Shown here: positions 48,845 to 59,144 of the stretch, piece by piece | Numbering within the stretch: position 1 is the stretch's first letter | How the letters are laid out: the number at the start of each line of letters is the position of its first letter | From: Oligoflexales bacterium | GTDB taxonomy: Bacteria > Bdellovibrionota_B > Oligoflexia > Oligoflexales > RGVZ01 | Direction of reading: 5' to 3' | DNA length: 64,000 bases | NCBI GenBank assembly: GCA_947494335.1 | Contig: CANLUT010000001.1 | Span: forward strand, 496,001 to 560,000 | Translations under genes and position numbers: made by a program | The notes under the pieces: model-generated | The model's database searches: none | Told to the model about the DNA's origin: nothing | The model's input: only the letters and a program-made list of their open reading frames with translations

Positions 48845-51598
48845 TTAGCTTCCTCGGCGCTTAAATGTCGGTGACTTCGCGGTGTCACACCCTGGAAAGC
48901 GCATTTCTGGGGTTTTGCCGTATACACTATCGTTCATGATGTTCGGATCACAGGTGAATAACAGCTGATTATCATCACTCACTTTGAAGCGAAGATACTC
49001 TGTTCGTTTGTCATTTCCACAACTGCTTTCAGTGAGGTTCTGCTTCGCGCCAAGAACCCAGTTTTTTAATCCGCAACCAAATTGATCGGGATCTTTATTT
49101 GCTGCAGTCACGCCTGAGTCCGTGAATATCAATCCCTCTTTGCGATTAAAGGAGACGTCAATCGGGAATGTGCCTGCATCGCTTGTAAAGGTTGCGGAAC
49201 CGTCTTCTATGATTTGTGAGAGCTTGGTGCCCAAAGCACAGTTTTCCGAGGCAAATAACTCTTCTGAAAATGTGACTTTGCCCCCGCTGATAATGCCTAA
49301 TCGCATCTGCTTCGATTTAACCGTATTTGGAGGTGCGCCAAAACTGTCTCCTCCACCGCCGCCGCCATCGGGCATGGATCCATCGCAAATCACTTCGTTC
49401 GCCGATGCGATAGAATAAGTTGAAATGGATTGAGCGCGGTCCCTTTTGCCAGGGGACGACGAGAAATAACAGCCATCGGGCGCAATGGCGGTGATGATAT
49501 TGTTTTCGGCCTCACTCTTGGGAATGGTGGCTAGTGTGGCCTCTGAAACTGTACCGACAGGAATGTTGGAGGAGTATCTTTCTACTGGTGCCATGCCGTT
49601 GATGCTTATTTTTAATTTATAGTCTGTTTTTCCATTTGTGACGGTTGTCTTGGCGATTACTTTCAAACCATCATCAGGTAGGTTCCTGACGGAAAAGCTG
49701 TTCCCGTGAGACCAGTCTGGCATGTCAGCGTCGGTAGTGCTAACGTTTTGGCAGTAAGATATTGACGGAGTACTTTCTAATTCGAGTTTGAAGCTGTAGT
49801 CCTTTTGCCGCTCTAAATTATTAATACTTTTTGAACCGTTAAATTCACCCCACCATACCTCTGATGACATGTCGAGGGCTTTGGGGTTTGATGAACAATC
49901 GAGACCGTCGTACTGAGTGATCATTAAATCATTCTTCATGACGCCGACGTGATCCCACCTTAACTGAGCCCAAGTTGAACGGGCCTCATAGCCCGTAGGG
50001 ATAAATTTGGGCATGTTCTGATACGGTAGGATTGTGTGACATTCTGAAGATGTTGTGGGAATGCTTGTAGGCGGTGTTCCCTCAATTTTGAATGAACGAA
50101 GGTTGCTCTCATCATCTCCATCTCCAAAATATATGAATGTGTCTGTCCCAGCGTCTTTGGACTTGCTCACGATTCCGCTGCAGTCTTGCGTGTTGTAGCC
50201 GTGTAACCTGTAAGAATAAATGCCGGATATGGCGCCCCAAAAAATCCCGTTATAGCCAGAACTGCTGTGAATAAATTTATTTAAGGAAATGCCGGTAGTT
50301 GATGATTTTATGGCTGGAACGGGAACGCAAGCCGATTTTAGGTCGCTCGCATTATCTTTCACTTGGACCCACATTGAAGTTTCGTCGCTGTCGGGACCGG
50401 TAAGACTTAAAGTTAGTGTCGCTTCTGTTGAAGTAATCGCTTTTATAAAATTAGAGTTACAATCCGCAGAGCCATAAGCACTCAAAGTTATCTGCGTCTC
50501 GTTGTATTGACGGCTCACAGTTGTATTGATCTCAGTTCCATCACTCGTTCTGCTTCGATCAACCTGATTTATGTCAATGTATGGAGGTGGGGGCGGACGC
50601 AGGTGGACTGGTAGGCAACTTGAAAATGACGTTGGATTGTCGACATTAAAAATCCTAAACGATGATGTTGCAATCAAGCTGTTATCTACGCCAACGAAAC
50701 CATAGGAGTCAACGTTTTGGGGTTGGCCATTGCAAGAAGTTCCTGGATATTTTTTAATTTCCAATTTGCTGGTTTCTCCGCGGAAAGACAAATGGACGGG
50801 ATTTATCACTTTTTGGTTTCCAGTTTGGACGAATCCCCACGTCGGTTTGAGAAAGCTTGGTTCGGTGTAGGCTTGTTGCGCAACACACATGCCCCAGTCT
50901 CCTAGCAGGGGAAATTTTGCATTTGCAACCGTGCCTGTTCCTTCACTCGTAGGAGCGCTGACTCGGGAGCTGATCGGCTTTTCAGCGCGTGCTAGTTGAA
51001 ACGTGCCAAATTTAGTTGTTTGGAACGTAACCTTGTTATTCGATATAACCACTTCTTCGCCAGGGATCACGCCTTTAACAAAGGTTACTTCGCCATTCAC
51101 GACCTGGCTCCAGTGATACATCACGACTAAATTATCGTTGTTGCCAACTAGTGCTAAGGCGGTGATTGATAGTGGCAAGGAGAGGGTGAACGGATTTGAC
51201 GCTTCAACGTTGGAGCTTGGAATAAAGCTTACACTCGGACCTGCCGCTGTGACGGTGTTGTTAGTTAGACCAATCTCTGCGAGGAAATCGGCAGAGCTCA
51301 ATGTTGGCCCTTGACCGACGGTGATTTCAACGGGGATTGACAGAGCTCCCGGAGGAATGGCGATAGCAGACCCTGCCAACGCTCCCGAATCAAATCTCAT
51401 AATTTGAGTTGTTGTAGCATTTGGATCAATGGTCGCTGTGATGTTACCAGCTTCGTCAATGGTGGTGGACAACGCAGCAAGGCCGGAGGTTTTATTGCGG
51501 ATGGAAGATTTCATAAACGAGTCACTGCAGGCCGTCGTGATGACTCCAGACAATGAAATAATTGCCATAAGATTTAGGTAGTTTGCTGTCCTGTCCAT
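48845..51598 (-). CDS. Large lipoprotein of unknown function (917 aa)
   Basis: GGAGG about 10 nt upstream of the ATG. The signal ends VITTACSD, a plausible lipoprotein Cys. Residues about 75-200 (IPPGALSIPVEITVGQG..., VTFQTTKFGTFQLA) resemble a ZU5-like beta domain as found near the N-termini of other bacterial surface proteins. The rest is beta-rich and Cys-containing, with recurring 'C-x-S/G' segments (GADCNSN, GYNTQDCSG, QYDGLDCSS) that hint at divergent internal repeats of about 130 residues. A GGGGG stretch lies near 745. Surface or periplasmic role inferred. Confidence 0.65.
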   Translation of the reverse strand: MDRTANYLNLMAIISLSGVITTACSDSFMKSSIRNKTSGLAALSTTIDEAGNITATIDPNATTTQIMRFDSGALAGSAIAIPPGALSIPVEITVGQGPTLSSADFLAEIGLTNNTVTAAGPSVSFIPSSNVEASNPFTLSLPLSITALALVGNNDNLVVMYHWSQVVNGEVTFVKGVIPGEEVVISNNKVTFQTTKFGTFQLARAEKPISSRVSAPTSEGTGTVANAKFPLLGDWGMCVAQQAYTEPSFLKPTWGFVQTGNQKVINPVHLSFRGETSKLEIKKYPGTSCNGQPQNVDSYGFVGVDNSLIATSSFRIFNVDNPTSFSSCLPVHLRPPPPPYIDINQVDRSRTSDGTEINTTVSRQYNETQITLSAYGSADCNSNFIKAITSTEATLTLSLTGPDSDETSMWVQVKDNASDLKSACVPVPAIKSSTTGISLNKFIHSSSGYNGIFWGAISGIYSYRLHGYNTQDCSGIVSKSKDAGTDTFIYFGDGDDESNLRSFKIEGTPPTSIPTTSSECHTILPYQNMPKFIPTGYEARSTWAQLRWDHVGVMKNDLMITQYDGLDCSSNPKALDMSSEVWWGEFNGSKSINNLERQKDYSFKLELESTPSISYCQNVSTTDADMPDWSHGNSFSVRNLPDDGLKVIAKTTVTNGKTDYKLKISINGMAPVERYSSNIPVGTVSEATLATIPKSEAENNIITAIAPDGCYFSSSPGKRDRAQSISTYSIASANEVICDGSMPDGGGGGGDSFGAPPNTVKSKQMRLGIISGGKVTFSEELFASENCALGTKLSQIIEDGSATFTSDAGTFPIDVSFNRKEGLIFTDSGVTAANKDPDQFGCGLKNWVLGAKQNLTESSCGNDKRTEYLRFKVSDDNQLLFTCDPNIMNDSVYGKTPEMRFPGCDTAKSPTFKRRGS

Positions 51599-51738
51599 AG
51601 ATCAGACGCCTCCATTTTCTCTGAGTCGGTGTTCGACAGATGGGGGGCATATCTTTAGAAGTTGTTGGCAGTTATCCTTTATTAAGACGGCTATTTCTGG
51701 CATATCATGGGGTTATCTGACATTAGCCTGAGGCCTTC

Positions 51739-53139
51739 ATGACCCAAAAACATACCCCCGAAAAATACCCATTTGACCTCCCAGCAGTGATCTCATCCCA
51801 AGTGGCGTCAGGTGTAAAAACACCACCTGAAAATGATGTCGCGTGGCAGGTTTTGCATCGTGCGCACGCGCAGCGCCTGCAATCTGCATGGGGTGGTGTG
51901 CTATCGCGACTTGGGGTTGATGGTCTCGTAATTCATTCGGGTCAGTCTGTGCTTAAATATAGTCGTGATGATCAGTATTGGCCTACGGCAATGACGCCCA
52001 ATTTTGCTCATTGGTGTCCATACGCCGAGACGCCAGCGTTTTTAGTGATTCGTCCGGGAGAAAAGCCAAAGCTGATCACCGAACGCCATCAATCATTCTG
52101 GGAAGGGCCTGCTCCACGAAATCTCCGCTGGGATCAGACGAGTTTTGATGTGGAGACTGTTGACGATCTTGGTGCGTTGAAGTGGCCTGTGAGCTACGCC
52201 TTTATCGGTGATGATCTAAAACTCGCGCTAAAAACAGGGCTTGTGATTGAGCAGTGTAACCGCGCAGATCTCTTGGCTGCAGCCGATGGTTTCAGAACAC
52301 TGAAGTCAGACTATGAAATTGCCTCGATGCGTGTTGCTGCCGAGGTTGCTGCTCGTGGTCATAATCATCTGCGTAAGCTCTTTGATCAAGGCCCAGTCAG
52401 CGAATTTGCGTTGCACTTAGAGTACCTGCGACTGACGGAACAATCTGATTTTGATTTGCCCTATGGCAACATTGTAGCTTTGGGGGCCAATTGCGGGATT
52501 CTCCATCACGTGCACTACGACCGTAGCGTCGTTGATGGGGCGACTTCGCTCCTTGTAGACGCGGGAGCTACGTGTAATGGATTTGCATCAGATATCACTC
52601 GCACCTGGGTGCGCGGCAGTACTGAGATGGCGGCATTTTTTGGTGCGCTGATTAAAGCAGTCGACAAGGCGCAACGTGAATTGGTCAAGGGCGTGACCGT
52701 TGGTCGACGCTATGAGGACCTCCACAATCACGCTCACGCACTCCTGGCTTCGGTACTTAAAGACAGCGGTCTTGTGACGTGCAGTGTCGATGAGATGGTT
52801 GCAGCAGGACTAACGCGGTTGTTTTTCCCCCACGGACTTGGTCACTCACTTGGGATTCAGGTGCATGATGTGGGTATGAAACTCGCCAAGCCGTCCGCGG
52901 AAAATCCCTACTTGAGAAATACCAGTATGATCACGGCGGGGCAGGTGGTCACGATTGAGCCGGGGATTTATTTTATCCCTAAATTGATGCAAGAGGTCCT
53001 CTCAGGGCCCAAGAAAGCAATTGTAAACGAGGCTCTCGTGAAGGGGCTCATGCCGTTTGGCGGCATTCGTATTGAAGATGATATTTTAGTCACCACTCAA
53101 GGTCCGATAAACCTGACAAGAGACCTTGTTTTTGAATAA
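51739..53139 (+). CDS. pepQ: Xaa-Pro dipeptidase (M24B)
   Basis: 466 residues; GAGG 5 nt upstream of ATG. The pita-bread metal ligands are all present: DAGATCNGFASDITRTW (two Asp), HGLGHSLGIQVHD (His), TIEPGIYF (Glu), GGIRIEDDIL (Glu). The N-terminal creatinase-like domain and length match PepQ of gamma-proteobacteria. Hydrolyses dipeptides with C-terminal proline in the cytoplasm; it could supply proline to the dehydrogenase at 34.6 kb. Confidence 0.94.
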   Translation: MTQKHTPEKYPFDLPAVISSQVASGVKTPPENDVAWQVLHRAHAQRLQSAWGGVLSRLGVDGLVIHSGQSVLKYSRDDQYWPTAMTPNFAHWCPYAETPAFLVIRPGEKPKLITERHQSFWEGPAPRNLRWDQTSFDVETVDDLGALKWPVSYAFIGDDLKLALKTGLVIEQCNRADLLAAADGFRTLKSDYEIASMRVAAEVAARGHNHLRKLFDQGPVSEFALHLEYLRLTEQSDFDLPYGNIVALGANCGILHHVHYDRSVVDGATSLLVDAGATCNGFASDITRTWVRGSTEMAAFFGALIKAVDKAQRELVKGVTVGRRYEDLHNHAHALLASVLKDSGLVTCSVDEMVAAGLTRLFFPHGLGHSLGIQVHDVGMKLAKPSAENPYLRNTSMITAGQVVTIEPGIYFIPKLMQEVLSGPKKAIVNEALVKGLMPFGGIRIEDDILVTTQGPINLTRDLVFE

Positions 53140-53206
53140 ATAATGATGTGGTACCATTGTGTTACCAAGTTGATGGTGGCTTAAAGCTGAAAACGGAGTT
53201 TGCGAC

Positions 53207-53593
53207 GTGCCTGCACCTGAATTTAAATTTATCGCTATCAAGTTCGATAAGATGGCTGATCAGGACGAAACAGTTCTTCAGGGATACATCCAGCGAGAGT
53301 TGACCAAACGAAATGCTGCGGTTGACGAAGCCAACACTCCCGTCAAGCAACAGCGCGAAGCATTTCGCGTTAAGTTTAACAATATGAAAGTCAAAGCGAT
53401 CGCGGAAGCGACGCAAAAGCTTCCGCAGCAAGAGTTTGAGGTCAATCTGGAAGACATATCGGTTGGTGGTTGCTGCATCGGGCTAAATAAAGAGATTGGC
53501 GTTGCCAAAAATGGCACCATCTATTTGACATTGCATTTCACGCAACCGAATCTTTCTGTTCGCGGCACAATCTTAGGGCTTCGCAAGTCCTAA
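53207..53593 (+). CDS. PilZ-domain c-di-GMP-binding-like protein
   Basis: GTG start, GGAG 8 nt upstream; 128 residues. The PilZ ligand motifs are present: REAFR (RxxxR) at about residues 50-54 and DISVGG (D/NxSxxG) about 30-35 residues later, followed by the beta-barrel strands. The first 48 residues are helical and not part of the canonical domain. Expected to bind c-di-GMP and alter a partner. Its 3' end overlaps engB, convergent, by 21 bp. Confidence 0.85.
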   Translation: MPAPEFKFIAIKFDKMADQDETVLQGYIQRELTKRNAAVDEANTPVKQQREAFRVKFNNMKVKAIAEATQKLPQQEFEVNLEDISVGGCCIGLNKEIGVAKNGTIYLTLHFTQPNLSVRGTILGLRKS

Positions 53594-54187
53594 TTCTTCT
53601 CGCAGTGCATCAAGTCCAGACTTTTTGATCGTCGAAATAGCGTGGGTGCTCACGAGGCGTACGCCCTTACTTTTCAGAGCATTTTCTAAAAACCGCATGC
53701 GCTGCATCAGTTCGCTCCGAGAAACTTTGTCGCACTTAGTTAAGACTAGTACCAGCGGGGCGCGCTGACTTAAGGCTAGAGCTAGCTGAAAGTCCGTGTC
53801 ATCCATATCTCTGCGTGGATCCCACAGGAACAAAAACTTTGTGATCACGGGTCTCGCTAGGTATCCGTCCATGAGCTCTTGCCAGTCCGCGTGCTCGCGG
53901 TTACCTGTGGCTGCAAAGCCGTAACCAGGAAGGTCGACAAAATAAAGGCTATCGTTCACCGAAAAGAAGTTAGCCATCTGCGTGCGTCCAGGTGTGCGAC
54001 TGGTTCGTGCTAGGCCCGTGTAATTCAGCAGGGCGTTGAGAAGGCTTGATTTGCCAACGTTTGAACGGCCTATGAACGCCAACTCAGGTAGGCTCATGGG
54101 TGGTAATTGGTGGGCCTTAGCCGCACTTGTTTCGTACTTGGCTTTCATGGTGAGGCAGCTTCTACAGGCGTTCACCATGAGCGTCAA
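53573..54187 (-). CDS. engB: Ribosome biogenesis GTP-binding protein YsxC/EngB
   Basis: 204 residues (ATG 54148 is an alternative start). G motifs: G1 GRSNVGKSS, G2/G3 region TSRTPGRTQ and VDLPGYGFA, G4 TKCDK, with STHAIS at the end as G5. The TPGRTQ segment is specific to this family. Essential GTPase in large-subunit assembly. Divergent from mutL. Confidence 0.95.
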   Translation of the reverse strand: MTLMVNACRSCLTMKAKYETSAAKAHQLPPMSLPELAFIGRSNVGKSSLLNALLNYTGLARTSRTPGRTQMANFFSVNDSLYFVDLPGYGFAATGNREHADWQELMDGYLARPVITKFLFLWDPRRDMDDTDFQLALALSQRAPLVLVLTKCDKVSRSELMQRMRFLENALKSKGVRLVSTHAISTIKKSGLDALREELGLAKP

Positions 54188-54342
54188 GGCTGAATAGCCG
54201 CTCTAAGGTGCTGAAATTTAAAGATGTCTTTGCCGGACTGATAAGGCCTTGGATCGCCCAAAAAAGTGCGGTAATGTCTGGAATTCCTAAGTGAATGCAA
54301 CAATTTAGACAGCTTTTGCGGTGAGCCTATGGGAGGGCTTTC

Positions 54343-56244
54343 ATGAGTCGCATCCATCTTCTTGATGACACCTTAATTAACAAAATCGCAGCCGGCGAAG
54401 TGGTCGAGCGGCCGGCGAGTGTGGTCAAAGAGCTGATCGAAAACAGTCTGGATGCCGGAGCCACTAAAATCTCTGTGGAACTTCAAGAGGGCGGTCGCAA
54501 ACGGATCCTTATTTCTGACAACGGGTCTGGAATGTCGAGGGACGATGCGGCAAAAGCGTTGCTTCGTCACGCGACGTCCAAGATCAAAAACGCTGAAGAT
54601 CTGTTTAATCTTCATACGATGGGCTTTCGCGGTGAAGCACTAGCGTCTATCTCATCCGTCTGCCGGTTTACGCTGATGACGTGTGAGCAAGGCTCGACTG
54701 CTGGCGTACGTTTGCAGTCAGATGGTGGTGCCAGTGTTGAAGAGGCTCCTTGGCAAAGTTCCGGCGGGACCACGATCATCTGTGACGATCTTTTCTACAA
54801 TGTTCCCGTTCGACAAAAATTTTTGAAAGCTGCGGCTGTCGAATACGGTGCTGTGCATGAGCTTATGCAAGCGCTCGCACTGGCTCATCCGGTCGTGGAC
54901 TTCACGTTAGTTCACAACAGCAAAGAGGTTTTACGCGCGCCCGCGATCACTCCCGATGAAAAGAACGAAATAACCTTGAGAAAAAGATTTTCTCAAGTGA
55001 TGCGTGGTGACGCAGGGCTCGGAATGGTTTACGTGCAAACTGAAGGCCCCTACGGTTCAATGACCGGTATGATTTCAGCACCCGGTGTTGAACGCGGATC
55101 AGCCAAAGATATGTTTCTCTTTATCAACGGTCGCTGGATAAAGGACAAATCCCTGCGCTTTGCAGTCCTCCGTGGTTATCACAGTCATTTGCTGCGCGGC
55201 AAATATCCGGTGGTTGCCGTGTTTCTCAAGGTTGATCCAGGACTGGTGGATGCGAATGTACATCCAGCTAAAACTGAGGTTCGATTGCAGTACGCTCAGG
55301 AACTTCATGCGATGGTCGCAATTGCAGTTCGCGAGGGACTAAGGCGTGCAGACTGGGCGGCTCAAGCTTCTGTTGAGATTGGTGTTGGTCCCTCGGCAAA
55401 CAAAACATCAGACGATAGCAGTGACGCGTCATCCTGGATGGCACCTTCCTCGCGTTCGCAGTCTTGGACCAGTGGCGCCGGAGCGAGTACGTCAGCGCGA
55501 TCATCTTTCACCGCAAGTGATACGCTGTCCTCATCATCACGCCCTGCCCAGTGGCGGGATGTCACGCCTAAACATCGCTCGTTATTTGATGACTTAAGTA
55601 CAAATAATTCGCCGTCTCATTCTGTGAATGTTAGTGCTGTGACGCAATCCATTCCCTGGTCCGACTTGCAATATCTCGGCAGCATCGCCGATTGTTATCT
55701 GCTATTCAGTCACGGTGACCGTCAAAGCGGCGCAAGACTTCTCGGTATAGATCAGCACGCGTTCCACGAGCGTGTGTTGTACGAACGCTTGGCCCGTAAT
55801 ACGGAGTTACTGCGAGCAAGCCAGGCATTATTGGTACCTGAGGGGCTGACCCTTTCGGTTAAAGAAGTTCAAGTTCTTGAAGAGCTAAAATCGATGCTAG
55901 AAGAGCATGGTTTCAAGTTCGACATCCTGGGTGATAACACGATTGATGTCCGAGCTGTGCCAGCATTACTTTCCAAGTGTGACCTGCAAACACTTATGGA
56001 AAGCTTGGCGAGCCATAAGGATTCGCAAATGCCAATTGAAGGCAATATAGGCTTGACTCATGACATGCTTTCCACCATGGCCTGTCACGCTGCTGTCAGA
56101 GCGGGGGAAAAGCTCGGTGAGAACGAACTTAAAATTTTATTGAATGAAGCTCGTGATGTTGACTTCTTTCATAATTGCCCTCACGGACGCCGTGTGTTCC
56201 GATGGTGGGACGAGGCCCAGATTGCCCGTTGGTTTGACAGGTAG
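54343..56244 (+). CDS. mutL: DNA mismatch repair protein MutL (endonuclease-type)
   Basis: 633 residues; ATG with GGGAGGG 5 nt upstream. N-terminal GHKL ATPase: ENSLDAGA, DNGSGM, HATSKI, GFRGEAL, and a conserved ANVHPAKTEVR. A Ser-rich linker (about 345-425) joins a C-terminal dimerisation domain with DQHAFHERVLYE at about 470, the DQHA(X)2E(X)4E metal motif of endonuclease-active MutL, and CPHGR near the end. This predicts a latent nicking MutL, as in MutH-lacking bacteria, unlike E. coli. Followed by miaA. Confidence 0.96.
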   Translation: MSRIHLLDDTLINKIAAGEVVERPASVVKELIENSLDAGATKISVELQEGGRKRILISDNGSGMSRDDAAKALLRHATSKIKNAEDLFNLHTMGFRGEALASISSVCRFTLMTCEQGSTAGVRLQSDGGASVEEAPWQSSGGTTIICDDLFYNVPVRQKFLKAAAVEYGAVHELMQALALAHPVVDFTLVHNSKEVLRAPAITPDEKNEITLRKRFSQVMRGDAGLGMVYVQTEGPYGSMTGMISAPGVERGSAKDMFLFINGRWIKDKSLRFAVLRGYHSHLLRGKYPVVAVFLKVDPGLVDANVHPAKTEVRLQYAQELHAMVAIAVREGLRRADWAAQASVEIGVGPSANKTSDDSSDASSWMAPSSRSQSWTSGAGASTSARSSFTASDTLSSSSRPAQWRDVTPKHRSLFDDLSTNNSPSHSVNVSAVTQSIPWSDLQYLGSIADCYLLFSHGDRQSGARLLGIDQHAFHERVLYERLARNTELLRASQALLVPEGLTLSVKEVQVLEELKSMLEEHGFKFDILGDNTIDVRAVPALLSKCDLQTLMESLASHKDSQMPIEGNIGLTHDMLSTMACHAAVRAGEKLGENELKILLNEARDVDFFHNCPHGRRVFRWWDEAQIARWFDR

Positions 56245-56266
56245 GAAGGGTAGGTAGACCAATTCC

Positions 56267-57202
56267 ATGAAGTGGCATTGTCATATGCCTGCCGGTGAGC
56301 GTCCTGAGTTTCTTGTGGTCGGTGGACCGACAGCGAGCGGCAAGTCTGCTGTTGGTCTTGAACTAGCTAGAGTCTTTTCTGGAAGCATCATTTGCTGCGA
56401 TAGTGTTCAGCTCTACAAAGGTTTTGATATTGGTTCGGCTAAACCATCACTTGAAGAGCGTGAGGTTGTTCCCCATCTTTTATTCGATGAGTTTGATTGG
56501 AGTGAGCCATGTGATGCGGCTATTTACGCTGCAAAAGCGCGGTTGGCCATTCAAAAGGTTCGTTCTGAGGGGCGTATACCTATTGTCGTCGGTGGTACTG
56601 GTCTTTATTTGCGTGCGCTTCTTGGTGATGCCTGGGATGACGATATCCCAAGTGATCCAGAACTTCGCGCATCACTCGCGGAGCGCTCTAGCGATGACCT
56701 CTACGCGGATCTCAAAGCTCGAGATCCTCGCCGCGCAGCACAGCTACATATCAATGATCGTTTCCGTGTGATAAGAGCGCTTGAAATCAATATATTGACT
56801 GGTTCTCCCGTAAAAGACCTTTCTCAACCATCAGCTCAGCGGCCGAGAAAGCATTTGATGATTTTTATGAATCCTCCGCGAGATGAGCTTTACGCCCGGA
56901 TCAATTTCCGGACGACACAGATGCTAAGTGATGGTTTGATCGACGAGGTGCGAGAGTTAATCCACTCTGGTGTGGATGCCGGGTGTAAGCCCTTGGGAAG
57001 TATTGGCTATAAAGAGGTAGTCGAAATGCTTCAAAATAAATTGGCGCCAGAGGATCTTGAAACGGCGATCGCCACCGCTACACGGCAATATGCAAAACGG
57101 CAGGTGACTTGGTTTAAGAAGGTGCCCAGTGATGCAGAACTTGCGCGGTTGGATGATCTTCGCGACGTGATTGATGCCATCAAACATGCTGACTTTATTT
57201 AG
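56267..57202 (+). CDS. miaA: tRNA dimethylallyltransferase
   Basis: 311 residues; Walker A GGPTASGKSAVG, DSVQLYKGFDIGSAKP (catalytic Asp region), VGGTGLYLRALL, and the ATRQYAKRQVTWFKK C-terminal block. Transfers the dimethylallyl group to A37 of tRNAs reading UNN codons. Directly follows mutL (22-bp gap), the same adjacency as in many proteobacteria, though no hfq follows. Confidence 0.96.
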   Translation: MKWHCHMPAGERPEFLVVGGPTASGKSAVGLELARVFSGSIICCDSVQLYKGFDIGSAKPSLEEREVVPHLLFDEFDWSEPCDAAIYAAKARLAIQKVRSEGRIPIVVGGTGLYLRALLGDAWDDDIPSDPELRASLAERSSDDLYADLKARDPRRAAQLHINDRFRVIRALEINILTGSPVKDLSQPSAQRPRKHLMIFMNPPRDELYARINFRTTQMLSDGLIDEVRELIHSGVDAGCKPLGSIGYKEVVEMLQNKLAPEDLETAIATATRQYAKRQVTWFKKVPSDAELARLDDLRDVIDAIKHADFI

Positions 57203-57360
57203 AGTTTCGACATCGTGCTTACCTAGTGCCCTGATTTAGCAGGCTTATCCATCTAATCCTGCAACCCGCGATACTTTCCCGAGTTTTTGTGGTTTTTTGC
57301 TAAAGTTTAAAGCTTGATTTACCGAAGATACTCCTAGATTTGAAGGAAGGTCTTTGGCCT

Positions 57361-58284
57361 ATGAAAAAATCGATCAAACAAGATTGCGAGCAGCGGCATC
57401 CGACTCTGCTCCTCGGATGTGTATGGTTTTCGTTGCTCTCGTGTTCCCCGGTCAATACGACTGCAAGTGTAACTGGTTCAGATGATGCTGGTGCAAAGAA
57501 ATTCATGCCTGGTACTCCAGCAGTTGAATCAACTCTGGCGCTTCCAGAGTGGTGTAACATGGATCGATCCAACGGAGAGGTTCGGTTTAAATGTTCGCGA
57601 GTCGATAGCGATGTGAATCTGGTCTACGAGGGTCGATTTACAGCGGCTAAGTCATTTAATCCGTCCAGTGATTGTTGGTTTGTCGATGAAGTGACAAAAA
57701 AAATAAACTGCCGAGGCACTCTGACTGGAGAGACATTTATAATGGATGTTTCAACAGCGAGGGAAAAAGTTACAGAATCCCTGCCTGCCGTACTGATCGC
57801 GATCAATTTTGCGGTGTCCAGTAAGTACGAGGCCAACAGTGACGCCGTAAGATTTACAAGTGACGTCACCTCGTTTTTTGGCAGTCGGATACAACAGATG
57901 ATGCGTCGCGAAGGGCTACCGGGTATTGCGGGAGATCTTGCCATGCTGGTCAATAAGTACATTCCAAATGGTTTATCCGCAGATCAAACAGCCGCATTTA
58001 AGCTTGTTGCCTTTCAGGCATTCGACATCATGGTGACAGAATTATCAGGTAAGAAAGATTATGATTTAGCTCGGGTTGTCCTGAGAGGACTGGAGCTGCG
58101 CCGAGCCTTGCCAGCTGACGTTCTCGGTGAGCAGCGAAACAGTTTGACAGGGACGCATGTGGCCGAACTTCTGTCGAGCAACGATGCGGTTGCTCTCGAG
58201 CGATTTTTTAAGATCATATCGCCCGGGGTTTCAGGGGTCAGCTCACAGGAACGCTTTCTGGCTGGATTGCGAGAGGTTCAATAA
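57361..58284 (+). CDS. Lipoprotein of unknown function (307 aa)
   Basis: Start ATG 57361; an upstream TTG at 57340 is weaker. The signal peptide ends FSLLSCSP (Cys about 28). The early part has paired Cys (PEWCNMD, FKCSRVD, DCWFVDE, INCRG). Beyond residue 125 it turns helical (AVLIAINFAVSSKYEAN, FKLVAFQAFDIMVTELSGKK), without recognised motifs. Own transcription unit. Confidence 0.65.
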   Translation: MKKSIKQDCEQRHPTLLLGCVWFSLLSCSPVNTTASVTGSDDAGAKKFMPGTPAVESTLALPEWCNMDRSNGEVRFKCSRVDSDVNLVYEGRFTAAKSFNPSSDCWFVDEVTKKINCRGTLTGETFIMDVSTAREKVTESLPAVLIAINFAVSSKYEANSDAVRFTSDVTSFFGSRIQQMMRREGLPGIAGDLAMLVNKYIPNGLSADQTAAFKLVAFQAFDIMVTELSGKKDYDLARVVLRGLELRRALPADVLGEQRNSLTGTHVAELLSSNDAVALERFFKIISPGVSGVSSQERFLAGLREVQ

Positions 58285-58389
58285 CTTACTGTAAATACGA
58301 ATAAATTTTTCATAGCATTAAGGTGATGAACTTTATTGCATTACATCTTATACTGCCCGACCCTGATCTAGATTAACGGGAGTATAGTT

Positions 58390-59118
58390 GTGACCAAACC
58401 ATCAGTACAAATGACAAGGCCCATTGAAGAGTCCATGGTCGCGGCGATGTTCGACCGCATCTCTGGTCGTTATGACTTCCTGAATCGCTTGCTGAGTGCT
58501 CGTCAGGACGTACGCTGGAGAAACATTCTAATTTCCATGGTGCCGACCAAGAAAAACGGCCGCTTTCTCGATATGGCGACGGGTACTGGGGATGTTCTTT
58601 TAGCGGCTGCTAAAGCGCACCCAGAGTACGCTGAATTCATCGGCGGAGACATCTCCAAAGGAATGTTGAGCTTTGCGGAGAGAAAATCAGGTGAGGCAGG
58701 CTTAACGAGCCGTATTCACTGGGCTGTTATGTCGGCTGAAACGATCCCAGAAAAAGCCGAATCAATCGACTGTGCATCTATCTCCTTTGGATTAAGAAAT
58801 GTCGTCAATAAAGAAAAAGCTCTTAGTGAGTTTGCGAGGATTCTGAAGCCGAAGGGTGTATTCCTGATATTGGAATTTTTCACGCCGACATCGGGTCTGA
58901 TGTCAAAGGTGTTTCAGTTTTACTTCCACAATATCTTGCCAAGAATTGGCAGTTTATTTAGCGAAAAAGAGGCCTATACCTATCTTCCTAAAAGCGTGGC
59001 GAGTTTCTACAGTCCAAGCGAATTGCGCGACAGCCTGCGCAGTAAAGGTTTTGTGGTGGAAAAGGAAATTAACTTCCTTTTCGGCGCGTGCCGCTTGGTG
59101 AAAAGTCGCAAAGCCTGA
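58390..59118 (+). CDS. ubiE: Demethylmenaquinone/ubiquinone methyltransferase UbiE/MenG
   Basis: 242 residues; GTG start with GGGAG upstream. SAM-binding motif I LDMATGTGDVLLAA; the family signature YDFLNRLLSARQDVRWR near residue 35; and SISFGLRNV, conserved in quinone C-methyltransferases. Methylates the quinone ring of respiratory quinones; which quinone cannot be told. Confidence 0.93.
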   Translation: MTKPSVQMTRPIEESMVAAMFDRISGRYDFLNRLLSARQDVRWRNILISMVPTKKNGRFLDMATGTGDVLLAAAKAHPEYAEFIGGDISKGMLSFAERKSGEAGLTSRIHWAVMSAETIPEKAESIDCASISFGLRNVVNKEKALSEFARILKPKGVFLILEFFTPTSGLMSKVFQFYFHNILPRIGSLFSEKEAYTYLPKSVASFYSPSELRDSLRSKGFVVEKEINFLFGACRLVKSRKA

Positions 59119-59144
59119 TTTGGAAATTAACAGTCAGAAGTTAG

